This document shows, in pieces, positions 23,820 through 35,214 of a stretch of 64,000 nucleotides of DNA. The DNA comes from Diplocarpon mali (taxonomy: Eukaryota > Ascomycota > Leotiomycetes > Helotiales > Drepanopezizaceae). The position numbers were made by a program, and so were the translations under genes. The stretch spans positions 1 to 64,000 of the forward strand of contig JAENRP010000045.1 in assembly GCA_024741835.1 (NCBI GenBank), given 5' to 3'. The notes under the pieces are model-generated. The model was not told where the DNA came from. It searched no databases and saw only the letters and a program-made list of their open reading frames with translations. Position 1 is the first letter of the stretch, and each line of letters begins with the position of its first letter.

Positions 23820-25057
23820 ATGGCGCCTAGTAAGCCTGCCGTCGACTTGAATGCGATGATCAACGCAGGTACGAACGAATCAACAGCGTAAGTAGTAGTA
23901 TACTACAGTCGCTGACAACCCTTTAGACCGTACGCGTCGGAAGAACGAGATCTTGGCCAAGGAGATTTTCGGAAAGAACCGCAGAGCCAGCGCAACTGGT
24001 GGAGGGATGAACAAGGGCAACAACAATAAGTTTGGAGCGGTACCATCTCTTGCGAGCAGAATTGGCGGTTCTGGAGCAGGAGTAGCAAAGGCAAGATGAA
24101 TACTGGAGCTCGGGTTTCACGCATCTGATCTCTAAGCAGCAGCGCAGCGTATCGACTACAGCCAGACCGACCAGACCATCAGGGAGACTTCAAGCAGCCG
24201 GAAACGTTGACGGAGACTGGACTCATGACCTACACACTGTAAATAATTCACCGACATCGAGATCACCCCAAGAAAATCCTCGCGGTCCAAGTGCAGCGCG
24301 TATTAACCGCAATGAACGCATACACGCTGCGCTCAACGATGCAGCCTCCTCGCCCTCCTTGAACAGCCAGTTCAACATTGTCAGTACTGCAAAACCTACC
24401 TCCAGCATCTCAATCCGCGGATTAGCTGGTCCTACTCTCATTGTGGTGAAGAATCTCGCGTCTGGAACTACAGCTGCAGATCTCGAGATTGCGATGATAC
24501 CAGTGGGAGGATCTGTTCTGAGCTGCCGTATCGTTTCCGAGCGACCAATCGTTGTTGCTGAGCTTGTTTTCGAGACAAGAGAGGGTGCCGACAGTGTTGT
24601 TGATGTCTTCAACAACAAGAATGTAAGCCACTCAATCCCTATGCACCAATAGTTATTCTAACATGCATCGCAGGCTGACGGCAATCGTCTCCGCGTTTTC
24701 CAGCCAGCGGGTCCCCTTCCAGCCTACGTAAAGCAACTAATCCAGTCATCCTCTCATGCACAGCCCACAAGCATCACCCAAGGGCCCCGAGCCGATATCA
24801 ATGTAAATATGTCAGACGCTGCTCGGTTTGGACATGGTGATGATCGCTATGTAGCCAGAGAACGTAGTCGCGAGCGACGACGAGAGTACAGCAGAGAGGA
24901 TGTGATAGATGGCTCTTATGGCTTCGAAGACCGCATGGAGACCGACGACGCAGAGAGAGGCCTTTACAGTGACAATATCATTTCAAGGAAGGGTCGAGGA
25001 ATTGCCAACAACAGAGAACGCGACAATCGAGGTGACGGAAGACAATCCTACAGATGA
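23820..25057 (+). CDS. ALY/Yra1/Mlo3-like RNA-binding (RRM) protein
   Basis: Four exons (23820-23868, 23927-24090, 24140-24622, 24674-25057) give 359 residues. The RRM lies at about residues 182-260: it begins TLIVVKNLASGTTAADLE and ends NRLRVFQP, in the ALY/REF-like style with a short first strand. A basic N-terminus and an Arg-rich C-terminus (RERSRERRREYSRED, then a GRG/RGDGR tail) fit an mRNA-export adaptor. Proteins of this type couple transcript packaging to the export receptor through the TREX complex. The donor of intron 2 is either a GC site (24091, AAG|GCAAG, preferred) or a weak GT site at 24081. Both keep frame. Whether this is the true Yra1/Mlo3 orthologue or a SKAR-like relative is open. 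Confidence 0.78.
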
Positions 25058-26077
25058 TGGAACGGCACACCCCCACAATATTTTTCAAGCTTCTTTAAAA
25101 CACAACCTACGGTCTTGCCGAGGAGAGCACCATCCGAAGACAATGGCAGAAAACCGCGTACTGCAATGCTTCACCTCATTCTAAAAGACATGATATGGCA
25201 AATCATTCATATTCTAAATAACGAACCTCTCTTATTTTAGACTTATCCATACTCATAACCTTATATTCCAAATACTATATGTATAACATAACGACATAAA
25301 GTACAATTTCTACCCCTGCCGTTATTTGAGTGGAATTCGTTATGAGTAGTTGTCTAAAATGCCGCAATCGGAAAAGGCCCTGACAGAGACAGCCATCCGC
25401 ACATCAGATAACCGCCTGGCACAATGCAAGGAAATGAGCGTATAAGGAGCTGAAATCAAAGCTGTAGATGTGCCGGCTCGGAGTGGTTTTCGTGGAGACT
25501 TCTTGCTGGTGTTATCCGATGTTGGAATGGACGTTCTAGGAGGAATGTTGAAGAAGCATTCACATTATACATGAAAAAACTTCATACGCACAGGGGAGGA
25601 GATCAAGCATGGTGATTTAGCGAAGCCATCGATTGAAGACCGAGCAGCTCAGTCCATGCAGCCTGTGTAAATTACATGAATGACTTCAAAACTCTCCGCC
25701 CGCAATTCAAACCGTGTTATGTCAAGACGAGCCCGCACGGCGCAGCGAGTTCTACGTGTCCAGCCCAAGCATAATGCATGATTAGATTGGCTAGCCGGAT
25801 CTTGTGCACGCGCGAGCTATCCTATGTATAAAAACACTTCCGCCTCCTCTACGAGCACGAGAAACCGAGAGTGGGCTCTGCCCTTCTCACGCGTGTCGTG
25901 CCTCGAAACTTGCGCTAACGGAACAGCTTACAGTCAGCATTATCAAGCTCAAGCGCAAGGATGTGGCGCTACCAGTCTCTAGACAGCAAGCTGGGCCCGA
26001 ATGGGTGATGACAGGCATGGATCGAACGGACGGCGATATCCTCCTTTTCGGAGGCTTGTATTGGAGCATAGCAAAGC
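25058..26077. other. Convergent spacer between RRM gene and YAK1
   Basis: About 1 kb with no supported gene. AT-rich sequence just after 25180 looks like the RRM 3' UTR. ORFs on either strand are short and lack family motifs. Confidence 0.45.
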
Positions 26078-29052
26078 TCAATGCCACTGACTTTGCATAA
26101 ATCCTTCCTCGAGCGTGCGGTCTTCCAGGTTACGGATGAAATCCCGGTTACTTCGCTGACCGGGTTGTCCACCTTGCCCCTGGGCCGCTCTACTACCCCG
26201 CCTACGTGCACTTCCAGGATTTTCACCCGGCGCTCCCTCGTTTGGTGGCGGGTAATATGCTGGACTGGGCTGCAAGCGGATTGGTTGATTCGGGTCAAGG
26301 TGACTAGCCACTCGTTGGATGGCAACTGGTATGCCACCCTGTTGAACCTCCATCGTGGAGGCTCTTTGACGACCAGATCTAACGGCTGCCTGTTGCGCAT
26401 ACATGCTCTGCTGGCTCTGCTGTTGCTGATGCTGTTGCTGCCCTTGGGCGTACTGTGTGGGAGCCATTTGAGGTGGAGGCTGTGATATCATTCCCATCTG
26501 GTTATATGGGCCTTGTTGCTGTGGCTGAGAAGGATATGGCGGCGGTGCGCCTTGCATGTTTGCGCTCGGCGAGTACATACTGGTATTGGCGTACATCGGT
26601 GGCTGAGCAGGGTTTCCTTGTGGGTACTGGCCGACTGGGACACCGGCGGAGTAGGGCGTTTGAGTCGCGTGTACTTGGGCAGTATGAGCTTGGGCATGCT
26701 GTACCTGTGCCTGTGCAGCTTGCGCTCTTTGCCTGCTCAGCGCCTCAGCCTGTTGTTGTTGCTGGGTGCCGGGGGCAGGTGACCGATTTATGGAGCTCGA
26801 TTTGAGATTCATCGGAGGCACAAACGGGCCAGTAAACTTCTGCTGGGTGATAAAAGGGTGCAGTTTCGCTTGTTGCGGCGACCATCTTTCCAATGGATTA
26901 ATGTTGAGTAGCCCACGAACAAAATCAATGAACGCAACCCGATTGTTCAATTCTAGGCGGGGAGTTAGAGGGGACATGTTGCGACACTGGGGAATTGCTT
27001 ACCCCGGTCGATCTCGCTCTGCTTCATATTCTTCCGCGGCATGGCGTACGATCGAACGATTTCGGGCAGTGTCGTGGCTTGAAAGTATTTCTTGCTCGGC
27101 TGCTCCTTTGTACCATGCTCGCGAGAATATTGCTCCATGCTCTTCAAGTGATATGTTCGTCTCCCGTAGTCGTCCACGTCGTGTCGTTTCTCGAAAAATT
27201 CTCCCGACTGCTTTCCCATCTCAAGCATCCAGTTTGGCGGGTTCCCGAGCATCTCTACTATACGGGACACTTGGTTGTATTCCGAGGATCCTGGGAAGAG
27301 AGGAAGGCCTAGGAACAGTTCGACCACAATACACCCCAGTGACCACATATCAATAGCAGAGGAGTAGGGCAAGCCTAATAGGACTTCTGGGGATCGGTAG
27401 AATCTGGACTGAATGTATGTGTAAACCGTCTGTCGCTCATCGCAAGCCGATCCAAAATCGATGATCTTGACGATTGGGCTCTCGAGATTTTTCAGTAAAA
27501 TGTTTTCTGGCTTCAAGTCGCAATGGATAAGACGGGCTTTATTTAGCAGACTTAAACCATTGAGAAGCTGTTGGGCAAATACTCGGACCAGTGTCGTGCT
27601 CAACCCTCGGAACTGATTTTGCTTGATCAGCTCGTACAAATTGACGCTTAGAAGCTCCATCGTCAAGCACAGGTGCTGACGATGGATGAAGGTATCTTTC
27701 AACCGAAGAATGTGGCGATCGTCATTCTTATCGAGCTTCGTGTTGAGCTACGGTTCAAGGTGAGCTTAGCTTAGCCTACAGAGGGATTTTCAGAGTAAAC
27801 TCACCAGATCAAGAACAGAAACTTCCATCATGCTTTGATTGAAGTATGCTGTCCGATTTTTGATGACTTTGACTGCAACAACCTCCTGGGTCTTCAAGTT
27901 CTGGCACTTCACAACTTGACCGAAGGTTCCTTGTCCGAGGACATCAAGGATAAGGTATCGATTCCTGGAATCCTACATCAGCGATACTAATCTCGACCCC
28001 CACGGATTTCTCGATCTCGAGACATACTTGTGGCCAGTCTCCTCCGACCCGAGAATGTCATTGACGTAAAGAATATAGTCACTGTCCTCATTGTCGAATC
28101 CATCGTTCTTCACACCTTTGCTTGGCTTGGTGAGTACCCGGCGAGGATTTCGAGATGATTCGTACTTGAAGCTGGGATTACATATACGGTATGTCGATGG
28201 GAGGTGGCTTGTAAGGGCTTGCAGAGGCTATCATGACCTGTCAGCAGTTGTGCCTCGAGGTAGGAATCTCGATCATACACTTATGAATCCACCTTCTGGG
28301 TTTGCTCTTCGAAACGCTGGCTGCGCATTGATCTTTGGCTGCAGATCGGACACAGATCGTAGCTTTGTGAACTCAGGAACAGGCCCCCGACCTGGAGGGC
28401 CTATCGATGCTTGCGGTACTGGTCGACGAGGGGATTTGGGGTCATTGCCAAAGACAGCATTCAATTGTTGCGTCGCAGAAGCGGGATAACCCTCGTGGTT
28501 GGAGGAGTAGGGGGTGATCGGAGGTAGAGATAATTGCTGCGCTTGCTGGCGACTGACGTAGTAGGAGTTTGGTGACGAATAGCTTCCTGGTCTTGTTGGT
28601 GACTGACGTGACCCATACTGACTTTGCCCTTGCGGCGGTACCCCGTAGGGCGAACTGGGTGATAGTGTCTCCATGGGAGAGTATCTCTGCGCTGCGGCCG
28701 ATGGTTCTTGAGGCGACTGGAGTGATGGTATTCGGCCGCCCGAAAGATGTTGTTGGTGATGAGACCGCATCGGGTATTTCATGCCACTGTAGGGGTCTGC
28801 ATCCTGCATAGCTATATCGCCGTTCCCGTCTCTCATGTGTGTAGTAGCCAGGGGAGAATTCGCAGCTGAATAAGGATGCGCGCCCATGCCACCTGGGTAT
28901 TGTTCGTATGTGAAGCCCGCCGGAGGCTGGGCCTGAGCGTTCCCGTTGCCCTTGTAGTCGCGCGCCATCTGCCCCTGGGATGGCGGGGGGTTGCCGTTAT
29001 ATCGTCGAGAGGACCCGGACTGGTCCGAGTAAGGTTGCTGCCATTGATCCAT
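26078..29052 (-). CDS. YAK1: YAK1, DYRK-family protein kinase
   Basis: Five exons on the minus strand (28279-29052, 28028-28227, 27805-27964, 27003-27747, 26078-26952) give 917 residues. The kinase domain begins near residue 327 with YLILDVLGQGTFGQVV and shows the catalytic loop HCDLKPENIL, the DFG motif, and the DYRK activation segment YTYIQSRFYRSPE, whose second Tyr is normally autophosphorylated. The 258-residue N-terminal region is Gln/Ser/Pro-rich, and the C-terminal 250 residues are strongly Gln-rich. The segment after exon 1 (PLQALTSHLPSTYR) is conserved in fungal Yak1. In yeast, Yak1 is a stress- and starvation-responsive kinase opposed by PKA. All joins preserve frame. Confidence 0.95.
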
Positions 29053-31572
29053 ACTGAATCCGAATCAGACGTCGCGGAGGAGGGCACTGAGAGGTATTGT
29101 TGCGCAGGCTGGTAGTCAGGGCAGCAGCTAGTCGCGGTCTGCAAAGCTACCTTACCTCACGTAGGGAGCATCAAGCGTCGCACCGGTGATGCGAGGGACG
29201 TTTAGTTGCGGACACCCAGTTGACAGGCCAAGCATGCGGCGCAGGCAAAAGAACAAGTGAGGCCGCCAGCAGAGGCAGATGGAACCCGTGTAGATCCAGA
29301 GCGTCGGTGGTCAACGAAGCATGGCGGGTCGGGGAGAAAGAATAATCCAGGTCGGCGCCCTTGCGAGTCGCGAGCGTTGTAAAGTGAAGTTTAAGTTGAT
29401 CGTTGAAGCTCGTTACGTTAGCGCGCTGGGTCGGGTAACACCCAATCAGGGAGTGCAGTGGTCGCTGGCAGTGAATTCGAGGATCCAAGCCGGCTGGCTA
29501 TGAGGCTATTAGGTTATAGGTTCTGAGGGTATTATGCTGGCGGGCAAGCAAGTCGAAGGATCCCAACGTGCAACCCAAGACAACACAACATAATACAAAC
29601 CCTGCAAGTCACAGCAGAGGGAGACAGCCCAACATTGGCAGCAGCAACACTATGCGCGCCAATTCGGCCATTTGCATTCTTGGGATCACAGGATACCGGG
29701 CAAAATCAGGCGTTGCGGACTACATTCACCGTCGTCGGGCCTCGCTGGGTTTCCAAGGGAGGTTCAGGGGGTTGGGTGTTGTGGCTCACCAGGGTGACCA
29801 GGGTTCTGTTTTCTGAGTTGAGAGTGGATGCAACACAGTGCAAAACAAATGTTTTCTTGGCTGTATCCAGACGGTTACGATTCAGCTTGCTTGGCTGCTA
29901 GGAAGCCGGGCTGCCAGCAATTCAATACCGTATGGCTTCTTCCTGCAGAGATCTGCTCTGGTCCAAGACCACAAATTCCCAGGTGGTTCGGCTGTCTTGC
30001 TTTTTTTTCTCATGTTTACCTCCCCTTCTTCACATGCCCCAGCCCCTCAATTCCATATACATATAGGTACTTCCAGTTACTCACTCTGCAGCTTCGTAAC
30101 ACTTGACGCCTGGTTACAGCACAGCTTCCTCACAGACCGTCGAGTCTTCTCTCGACAGCAAGAACAATACTGCGCTCACCAAATGCCCGAGTTGCTGGAT
30201 CTCAAGGATGAAAGGTTCGACAGGGCCACTCATCGAAGCTAAGGGCCATATCATGATTAGAATTCAATCCCCAGATACAGTCTGCATAGCTGGAAATCAA
30301 GTCAGCGAGCCGCCCATGTATGTTGGACTACCTACTGGTAGCTACCTACCTACCCAGCTTATGCGCCATACTATCCACTGTAGCCAACGTCTCTACTCCT
30401 GTACTTTTGTGCGAGAACGATAGATTTTGGCCGCAATCTCGGTCGTAGCTAGTTTGTGTTCAGCGGAGTTTCGTAAGCTGAAGTTCGATATTGGATAATC
30501 GTGCACCGCTCAGAGCACTAGAAGACGTGAGTGGCACCAGTGCAACCGCCAGAAATCACCGGTTCAGCATTACGGGATCTGCTCATATGTGCATTCGTAA
30601 CTCGTCATTAGAGATTGACCATTTCCTTGTGCCTCGTAGGCAAAGCTCTTGGATGTTCCAGCGATCTATGTCTCTGGCTCCGGCTGTTATTATACTGCTT
30701 CTGTATGACATGTCTCCAGCCTTGCAGCTATCGACCCTACCACTGACCGGAGACATATACGCGTAAATCGGATCCTTGGAAAACTCCTCACAGCCTCTAA
30801 GCTTCCCACAAGACAAGATCAAAAAGATTGAAAACAAGAAAAATATCCCCCCAACAAAGACGAGAAGTCTCTATGTGACCTGCCAACCTCTGAAGCCTTG
30901 ACTTGGAGAGAGTATTTGGTGCAAGCGCCGGAGTATGGACGTGGGAACTTCAAGATGGAGGCAAGTCATGCATCTTTGATGACATACGCATATATACTAA
31001 AAGGCCAGCCCCGGCCAAGTCCTTCACGGCTCTTGGTAGGTAGCTATACTGTGTAGAACGAATAGAGCCCCGTCGGCATATACTGCCTTTCTAGTGTGAT
31101 AGCACCGGAAGATGCGCCTGCACAAGCGTATACTCTTATCCTTTTCGGATAATTTCTCATCGACAAGGATCACCAATAAACTCGGTTCTGTTGCGCATGC
31201 AAAGGCGATAGAGAGGTGGACATGCCTTCAAACACGTGAACACGAGACAAATTTACACGAGTCGGGCAAGCGGGGGCCTCAATGACGCATCAAAGCTACG
31301 ACGAGCATCTCCCAAATATCATAAGCACCACCCGCAGCTTTTCCATGACCCTATCTGCGATCTGCAAAGTAGCATAGATCTCTCGGACGAATTATCTACC
31401 AATCTCGGTGTCTGCTGTCGCTCGTTCTCTATGTCTCGCCACCCTTTCTAGGTCACCTGTGGCTCTGCCTAGGACTCACTCTCGCGAACGGTACTGCACC
31501 ACATCAAGCCCGCGATTTTCCTGGAATCTTCTCCTACCATCATTGCAATTACTTGCTCCAGCTGCCAGTAAC
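29053..31572. other. 2.5-kb divergent spacer, YAK1 / RAD26
   Basis: This is long for the window. It probably holds extended promoters and a long YAK1 5' leader, as regulatory kinases often have. Short ACCT/ACTAC-rich stretches occur near 30330-30355. A reading frame upstream of RAD26 from about 31408 is continuous with the gene but has no ATG before 31573. No separate gene is supported. Confidence 0.45.
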
Positions 31573-34500
31573 ATGGATCTGCAAGACCACCAAGCGGCGA
31601 CTTCTTGCGAAGCTCATTTCTCTGAGACAGCTGAAGGTGGTATCAAGCTGCAACGAGAGAGTACAATTGAAGAAGCTGCTGCAGCTGCTGCAGACGAAAT
31701 CGCAAAGGATGAGGACAAGGGTGAGGCCGCTGGGATGTCAATGCCATTGGACGAGGCTGCCGCGCTTCAGGGTTTGACAGAAGATGTCCGTGATCAAGAT
31801 GAATTGGAAAGAGATATTACTAACCAGGCGAACTTGGTCATGATAGAGCAGGAGGATGAGCGAGACGAGAAAAGAATTGCTAAAGCCAATGGAAATATCG
31901 AGAAACTCGCGAGTGAGAAAAGGAGGAAGGAGCAACGCCTCCAAACGCTGGCAAATAATCCTCTGATGCGCAAACGTTGTTCGGAAGAGATAACTCAAAT
32001 CGATATCGAAATCGCCGCATTGAAGAAAGATGTTTCAGACATACAGAGCCGTATACATGAACGACACCAACTCGATGGAGGGGAGGATGCAGATATGGAT
32101 ACTGGGGGTAGCAAGCGGATGCCGAATGAAAGTCAACGGGACTTCCTTATACGCACTGGCAAGATCACGCCCTTCTCAAGAATGCCTGGACGAGAGTCTG
32201 AGGCTGCGGAAGGAAACCTCACCTCGGTGTTGATGGATGCAGAGGAAGAGGCGGGAACGGAAGGCCAAGAGCAAGTCACAGACGCAGAGCCTAGATCTCA
32301 TCAGAATCTACGATTACCAGGGTTTGCGGACGCTGGAGAAATCGTCGTTTCAGGAGGAGAATTTGGCCTCCGTCCTCGCAAGAAGACGAAGCTTAACGAT
32401 GGATTATCAGCTTCTACTCCTCGAAAGCGTCAATCAACCTCAGACGAGGAGGATGACTTCGCTCCAGATGGCTCCGGCGGCGATGTTGGTGAATCTGAAT
32501 CTGAAGATGACGATGGTGACGACAATGCTACTGCATCTCGAGGATCAAAGAAGCGACGTGCTGGGAAGGCAAAAATGGAGGAGAAGGTAGACCTTGGAGC
32601 TATCGATGACGGTAATGAACATATGTACCAAGCACGTCTAGATCAATGGGTGGAGAAGAGAAGTGCAGCTCGACGTGGAAAATTACTCGAAATTGAAGCA
32701 GGCGAGGAAGAGCAGGCTGCTGAGCATGAAGATGTGGAGGAATGGTTCAAGCCATGTCCCGATGCACCGGATCACCAATTTGAGAATGGCCTCAGACTTC
32801 CAGGCGACATATATCCAGCATTGTTTGACTACCAAAAGACAGGAGTTCAGTGGCTAGGCGAGCTATATGCTCAACAAGTTGGTGGCATTGTTGGTGATGA
32901 GATGGGTCTTGGCAAAACAATTCAGATTATCTCTTTTCTGGCCGGCCTACACTACAGCAAGAAGCTTACGAAGCCCATCATTGTTGTCGCTCCTGCCACT
33001 GTCCTGCGACAGTGGGTAAACGAGTTCCACCGATGGTGGCCACCGCTCAGAGTTTCAATACTCCACAGCTCTGGTAGCGGCATGCTGAATGTTGGTGAAG
33101 GACGAATGGAAAACATAGAAGAGGTCTACGACCGATCTGATGGGAACCCCAAATCATCAAAGGCTGCCAAAGAGATGGTAAATCGAGTGGTGCAGCATGG
33201 CCATGTCCTTGTTACCACTTATGTTGGTCTTCAGACTTACGCAGATGCGCTCATACCAGTTGAATGGGACTACGCTGTGCTCGACGAAGGCCATAAGATT
33301 CGCAACCCAAACACCGCAATCACCATACATTGCAAAGAATTGCGAACGGCCAATAGAGTCATCCTCTCAGGTACGCCAATGCAAAACAACCTTGTTGAGC
33401 TTTGGTCACTGTTCGACTTCGTCTTTCCGATGCGATTAGGCACTCTGGTCAACTTTCGGCAGTCATTCGAAGTCCCCATCAAACTCGGCGGCTACGCCAA
33501 TGCTACCAATCTTCAGATCTTGACGGCCACGAAATGTGCAGAAACTCTAAAAGCTGCTATTAGTCCGTATCTTCTGCAAAGACTGAAGGTTGACGTCGCA
33601 TCAGACTTACCAAAGAAGAGCGAACAGGTTCTATTTTGCAAGCTCACTAAACCCCAGCGGGAGGCATACGAATTGTTTCTTTCTTCCGATGAGATGAGCT
33701 CCATTTTGAACCGTACACGGCAGTCCTTGTATGGCATTGATATCTTGCGCAAAATTTGCAATCATCCAGATCTCCTGGATCCTCGCCTGAAGGATAAGCC
33801 TGATTACAAATGGGGCAATCCAAACAAATCTGGGAAGATGCAAGTTGTGAAGGCTCTTCTGGAAATGTGGAAAGGCTATGGACACAAGACACTTCTCTTC
33901 AGTCAGGGTGTACAGATGCTGAACATAATTGAAGACTTTATCAAGAGACTTCATGGCTTCAATTATCTCCGGATGGATGGCGGCACCAACATCAAGGACA
34001 GACAGAGCTTGGTTGATCGTTTCAACAGCGATCCTGATCTTCATGTCTTCCTGCTTACCACTAAAGTAGGAGGACTTGGCGTGAATCTTACGGGGGCAAA
34101 CCGTGTCATAATATTTGATCCGGATTGGAATCCCTCCACGGATGTTCAAGCTCGAGAACGTGCCTGGCGCTTAGGCCAGAAGAAGGAGGTTACGATATAC
34201 CGTCTCATGACTGCAGGTACCATTGAGGAGAAGATATATCACAGACAGATCTTCAAGCAATTCTTGACCAACAAGATCCTGAAGGATCCAAAGCAACGAC
34301 AAACATTTCAAATGAAGGATCTCTACGATCTCTTCACCCTCGGCGGGACAGACGACGGCACTACAGAAACCGGTGAAATGTTCAAAGGCACCGAGGTTCA
34401 GTTCAACAAAACACCCGAACCTGCGACGTTAGAAGACAAGGTCGCTGTGCCGGGAATTGGCGCAGCGACTGCTGTTCAGAATGGTGTTGTCTCTCAGGGC

Positions 34501-35214
34501 ATTGCCCAATCTGATTTCCCAGAACAAGGAGATGTAGGTACAGACGTTCGCAACCTGGCAGGCGTCGCCAGCCTAGAGGCTTTCCGTGGAGATCCCGAGG
34601 AGGAGAATCCACCTTCTGAAGAAGCCAGACTTATGGAGGGTATCTTCGCTCGCTCCGGTGTTCACAGCGCGTTAGAACACGATCAGATCATCAATGGGAA
34701 GAAGAAGATAGCCGGTGACCGTGGCATGCTTGAACGAGAAGCCAAGAAAGTTGCAGCTGAAGCCGCGACAGCTCTCCGCAAAGCTGGCGAAGTAGCTCAG
34801 AGCATCACGCCAGGCACGGTCACCTGGACAGGAGAATTTGGCTCGGCCGGAAGACCAGTCAATCTCCGACGAGGCGCCGGCTCTAGCTCAGCTGGCATTC
34901 TCTCTGGCCTTGCAAATCGGCAAGGTCTCTCGGCTTCCGCTGGCGTAGCCAGCCCCAGATCCGCCGCACCTGGTGCCGCTGGCGGCGGGAGACCCCCAAG
35001 CGGAAAGGATTTTATGAAGTTGATTCGAGATTTCATCAGGAGACAGGGTGGCTCCGTGCCCAGCCAAGCCTTGGTGAACCACTTCAACCGTATGTGCACC
35101 ACGGAGCAACAGACGGCCGAGTTCAAGCACATGCTGGGTGAAATTGCGCGCCTGGAGAAGGGCAGCAATGTTCGGATGAGAGGCAGGTGGGTCTTGAAGA
35201 ACGAGTTCAAGTAG
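31573..35214 (+). CDS. RAD26: RAD26/CSB-type SNF2 ATPase for transcription-coupled repair
   Basis: This intronless gene encodes 1213 residues. SNF2 motifs are complete: DEMGLGKT (motif I, about residue 443), the DEGH box (about residue 570), SGTPMQNNL, and the C-terminal helicase lobe with GLGVNLTGANRVIIFDPDWNPSTD followed by RAWRLGQKKEV. The N-terminal 400 residues are acidic with coiled-coil-like Glu/Lys runs. The C-terminus has a compact Cys-poor module (KDFMKLIRDFIRRQGG ... RMRGRWVLKNEF) matching the end of fungal Rad26/Rhp26. CSB-family enzymes push stalled RNA polymerase II and recruit nucleotide-excision repair. The first in-frame ATG is at 31573. Confidence 0.93.
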   Translation: MDLQDHQAATSCEAHFSETAEGGIKLQRESTIEEAAAAAADEIAKDEDKGEAAGMSMPLDEAAALQGLTEDVRDQDELERDITNQANLVMIEQEDERDEKRIAKANGNIEKLASEKRRKEQRLQTLANNPLMRKRCSEEITQIDIEIAALKKDVSDIQSRIHERHQLDGGEDADMDTGGSKRMPNESQRDFLIRTGKITPFSRMPGRESEAAEGNLTSVLMDAEEEAGTEGQEQVTDAEPRSHQNLRLPGFADAGEIVVSGGEFGLRPRKKTKLNDGLSASTPRKRQSTSDEEDDFAPDGSGGDVGESESEDDDGDDNATASRGSKKRRAGKAKMEEKVDLGAIDDGNEHMYQARLDQWVEKRSAARRGKLLEIEAGEEEQAAEHEDVEEWFKPCPDAPDHQFENGLRLPGDIYPALFDYQKTGVQWLGELYAQQVGGIVGDEMGLGKTIQIISFLAGLHYSKKLTKPIIVVAPATVLRQWVNEFHRWWPPLRVSILHSSGSGMLNVGEGRMENIEEVYDRSDGNPKSSKAAKEMVNRVVQHGHVLVTTYVGLQTYADALIPVEWDYAVLDEGHKIRNPNTAITIHCKELRTANRVILSGTPMQNNLVELWSLFDFVFPMRLGTLVNFRQSFEVPIKLGGYANATNLQILTATKCAETLKAAISPYLLQRLKVDVASDLPKKSEQVLFCKLTKPQREAYELFLSSDEMSSILNRTRQSLYGIDILRKICNHPDLLDPRLKDKPDYKWGNPNKSGKMQVVKALLEMWKGYGHKTLLFSQGVQMLNIIEDFIKRLHGFNYLRMDGGTNIKDRQSLVDRFNSDPDLHVFLLTTKVGGLGVNLTGANRVIIFDPDWNPSTDVQARERAWRLGQKKEVTIYRLMTAGTIEEKIYHRQIFKQFLTNKILKDPKQRQTFQMKDLYDLFTLGGTDDGTTETGEMFKGTEVQFNKTPEPATLEDKVAVPGIGAATAVQNGVVSQGIAQSDFPEQGDVGTDVRNLAGVASLEAFRGDPEEENPPSEEARLMEGIFARSGVHSALEHDQIINGKKKIAGDRGMLEREAKKVAAEAATALRKAGEVAQSITPGTVTWTGEFGSAGRPVNLRRGAGSSSAGILSGLANRQGLSASAGVASPRSAAPGAAGGGRPPSGKDFMKLIRDFIRRQGGSVPSQALVNHFNRMCTTEQQTAEFKHMLGEIARLEKGSNVRMRGRWVLKNEFK

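Noticed and set aside
31408..31572. N-terminal extension of RAD26
   Set aside because: The frame is open but contains no ATG. The first ATG is at 31573, and the added residues look like translated leader.
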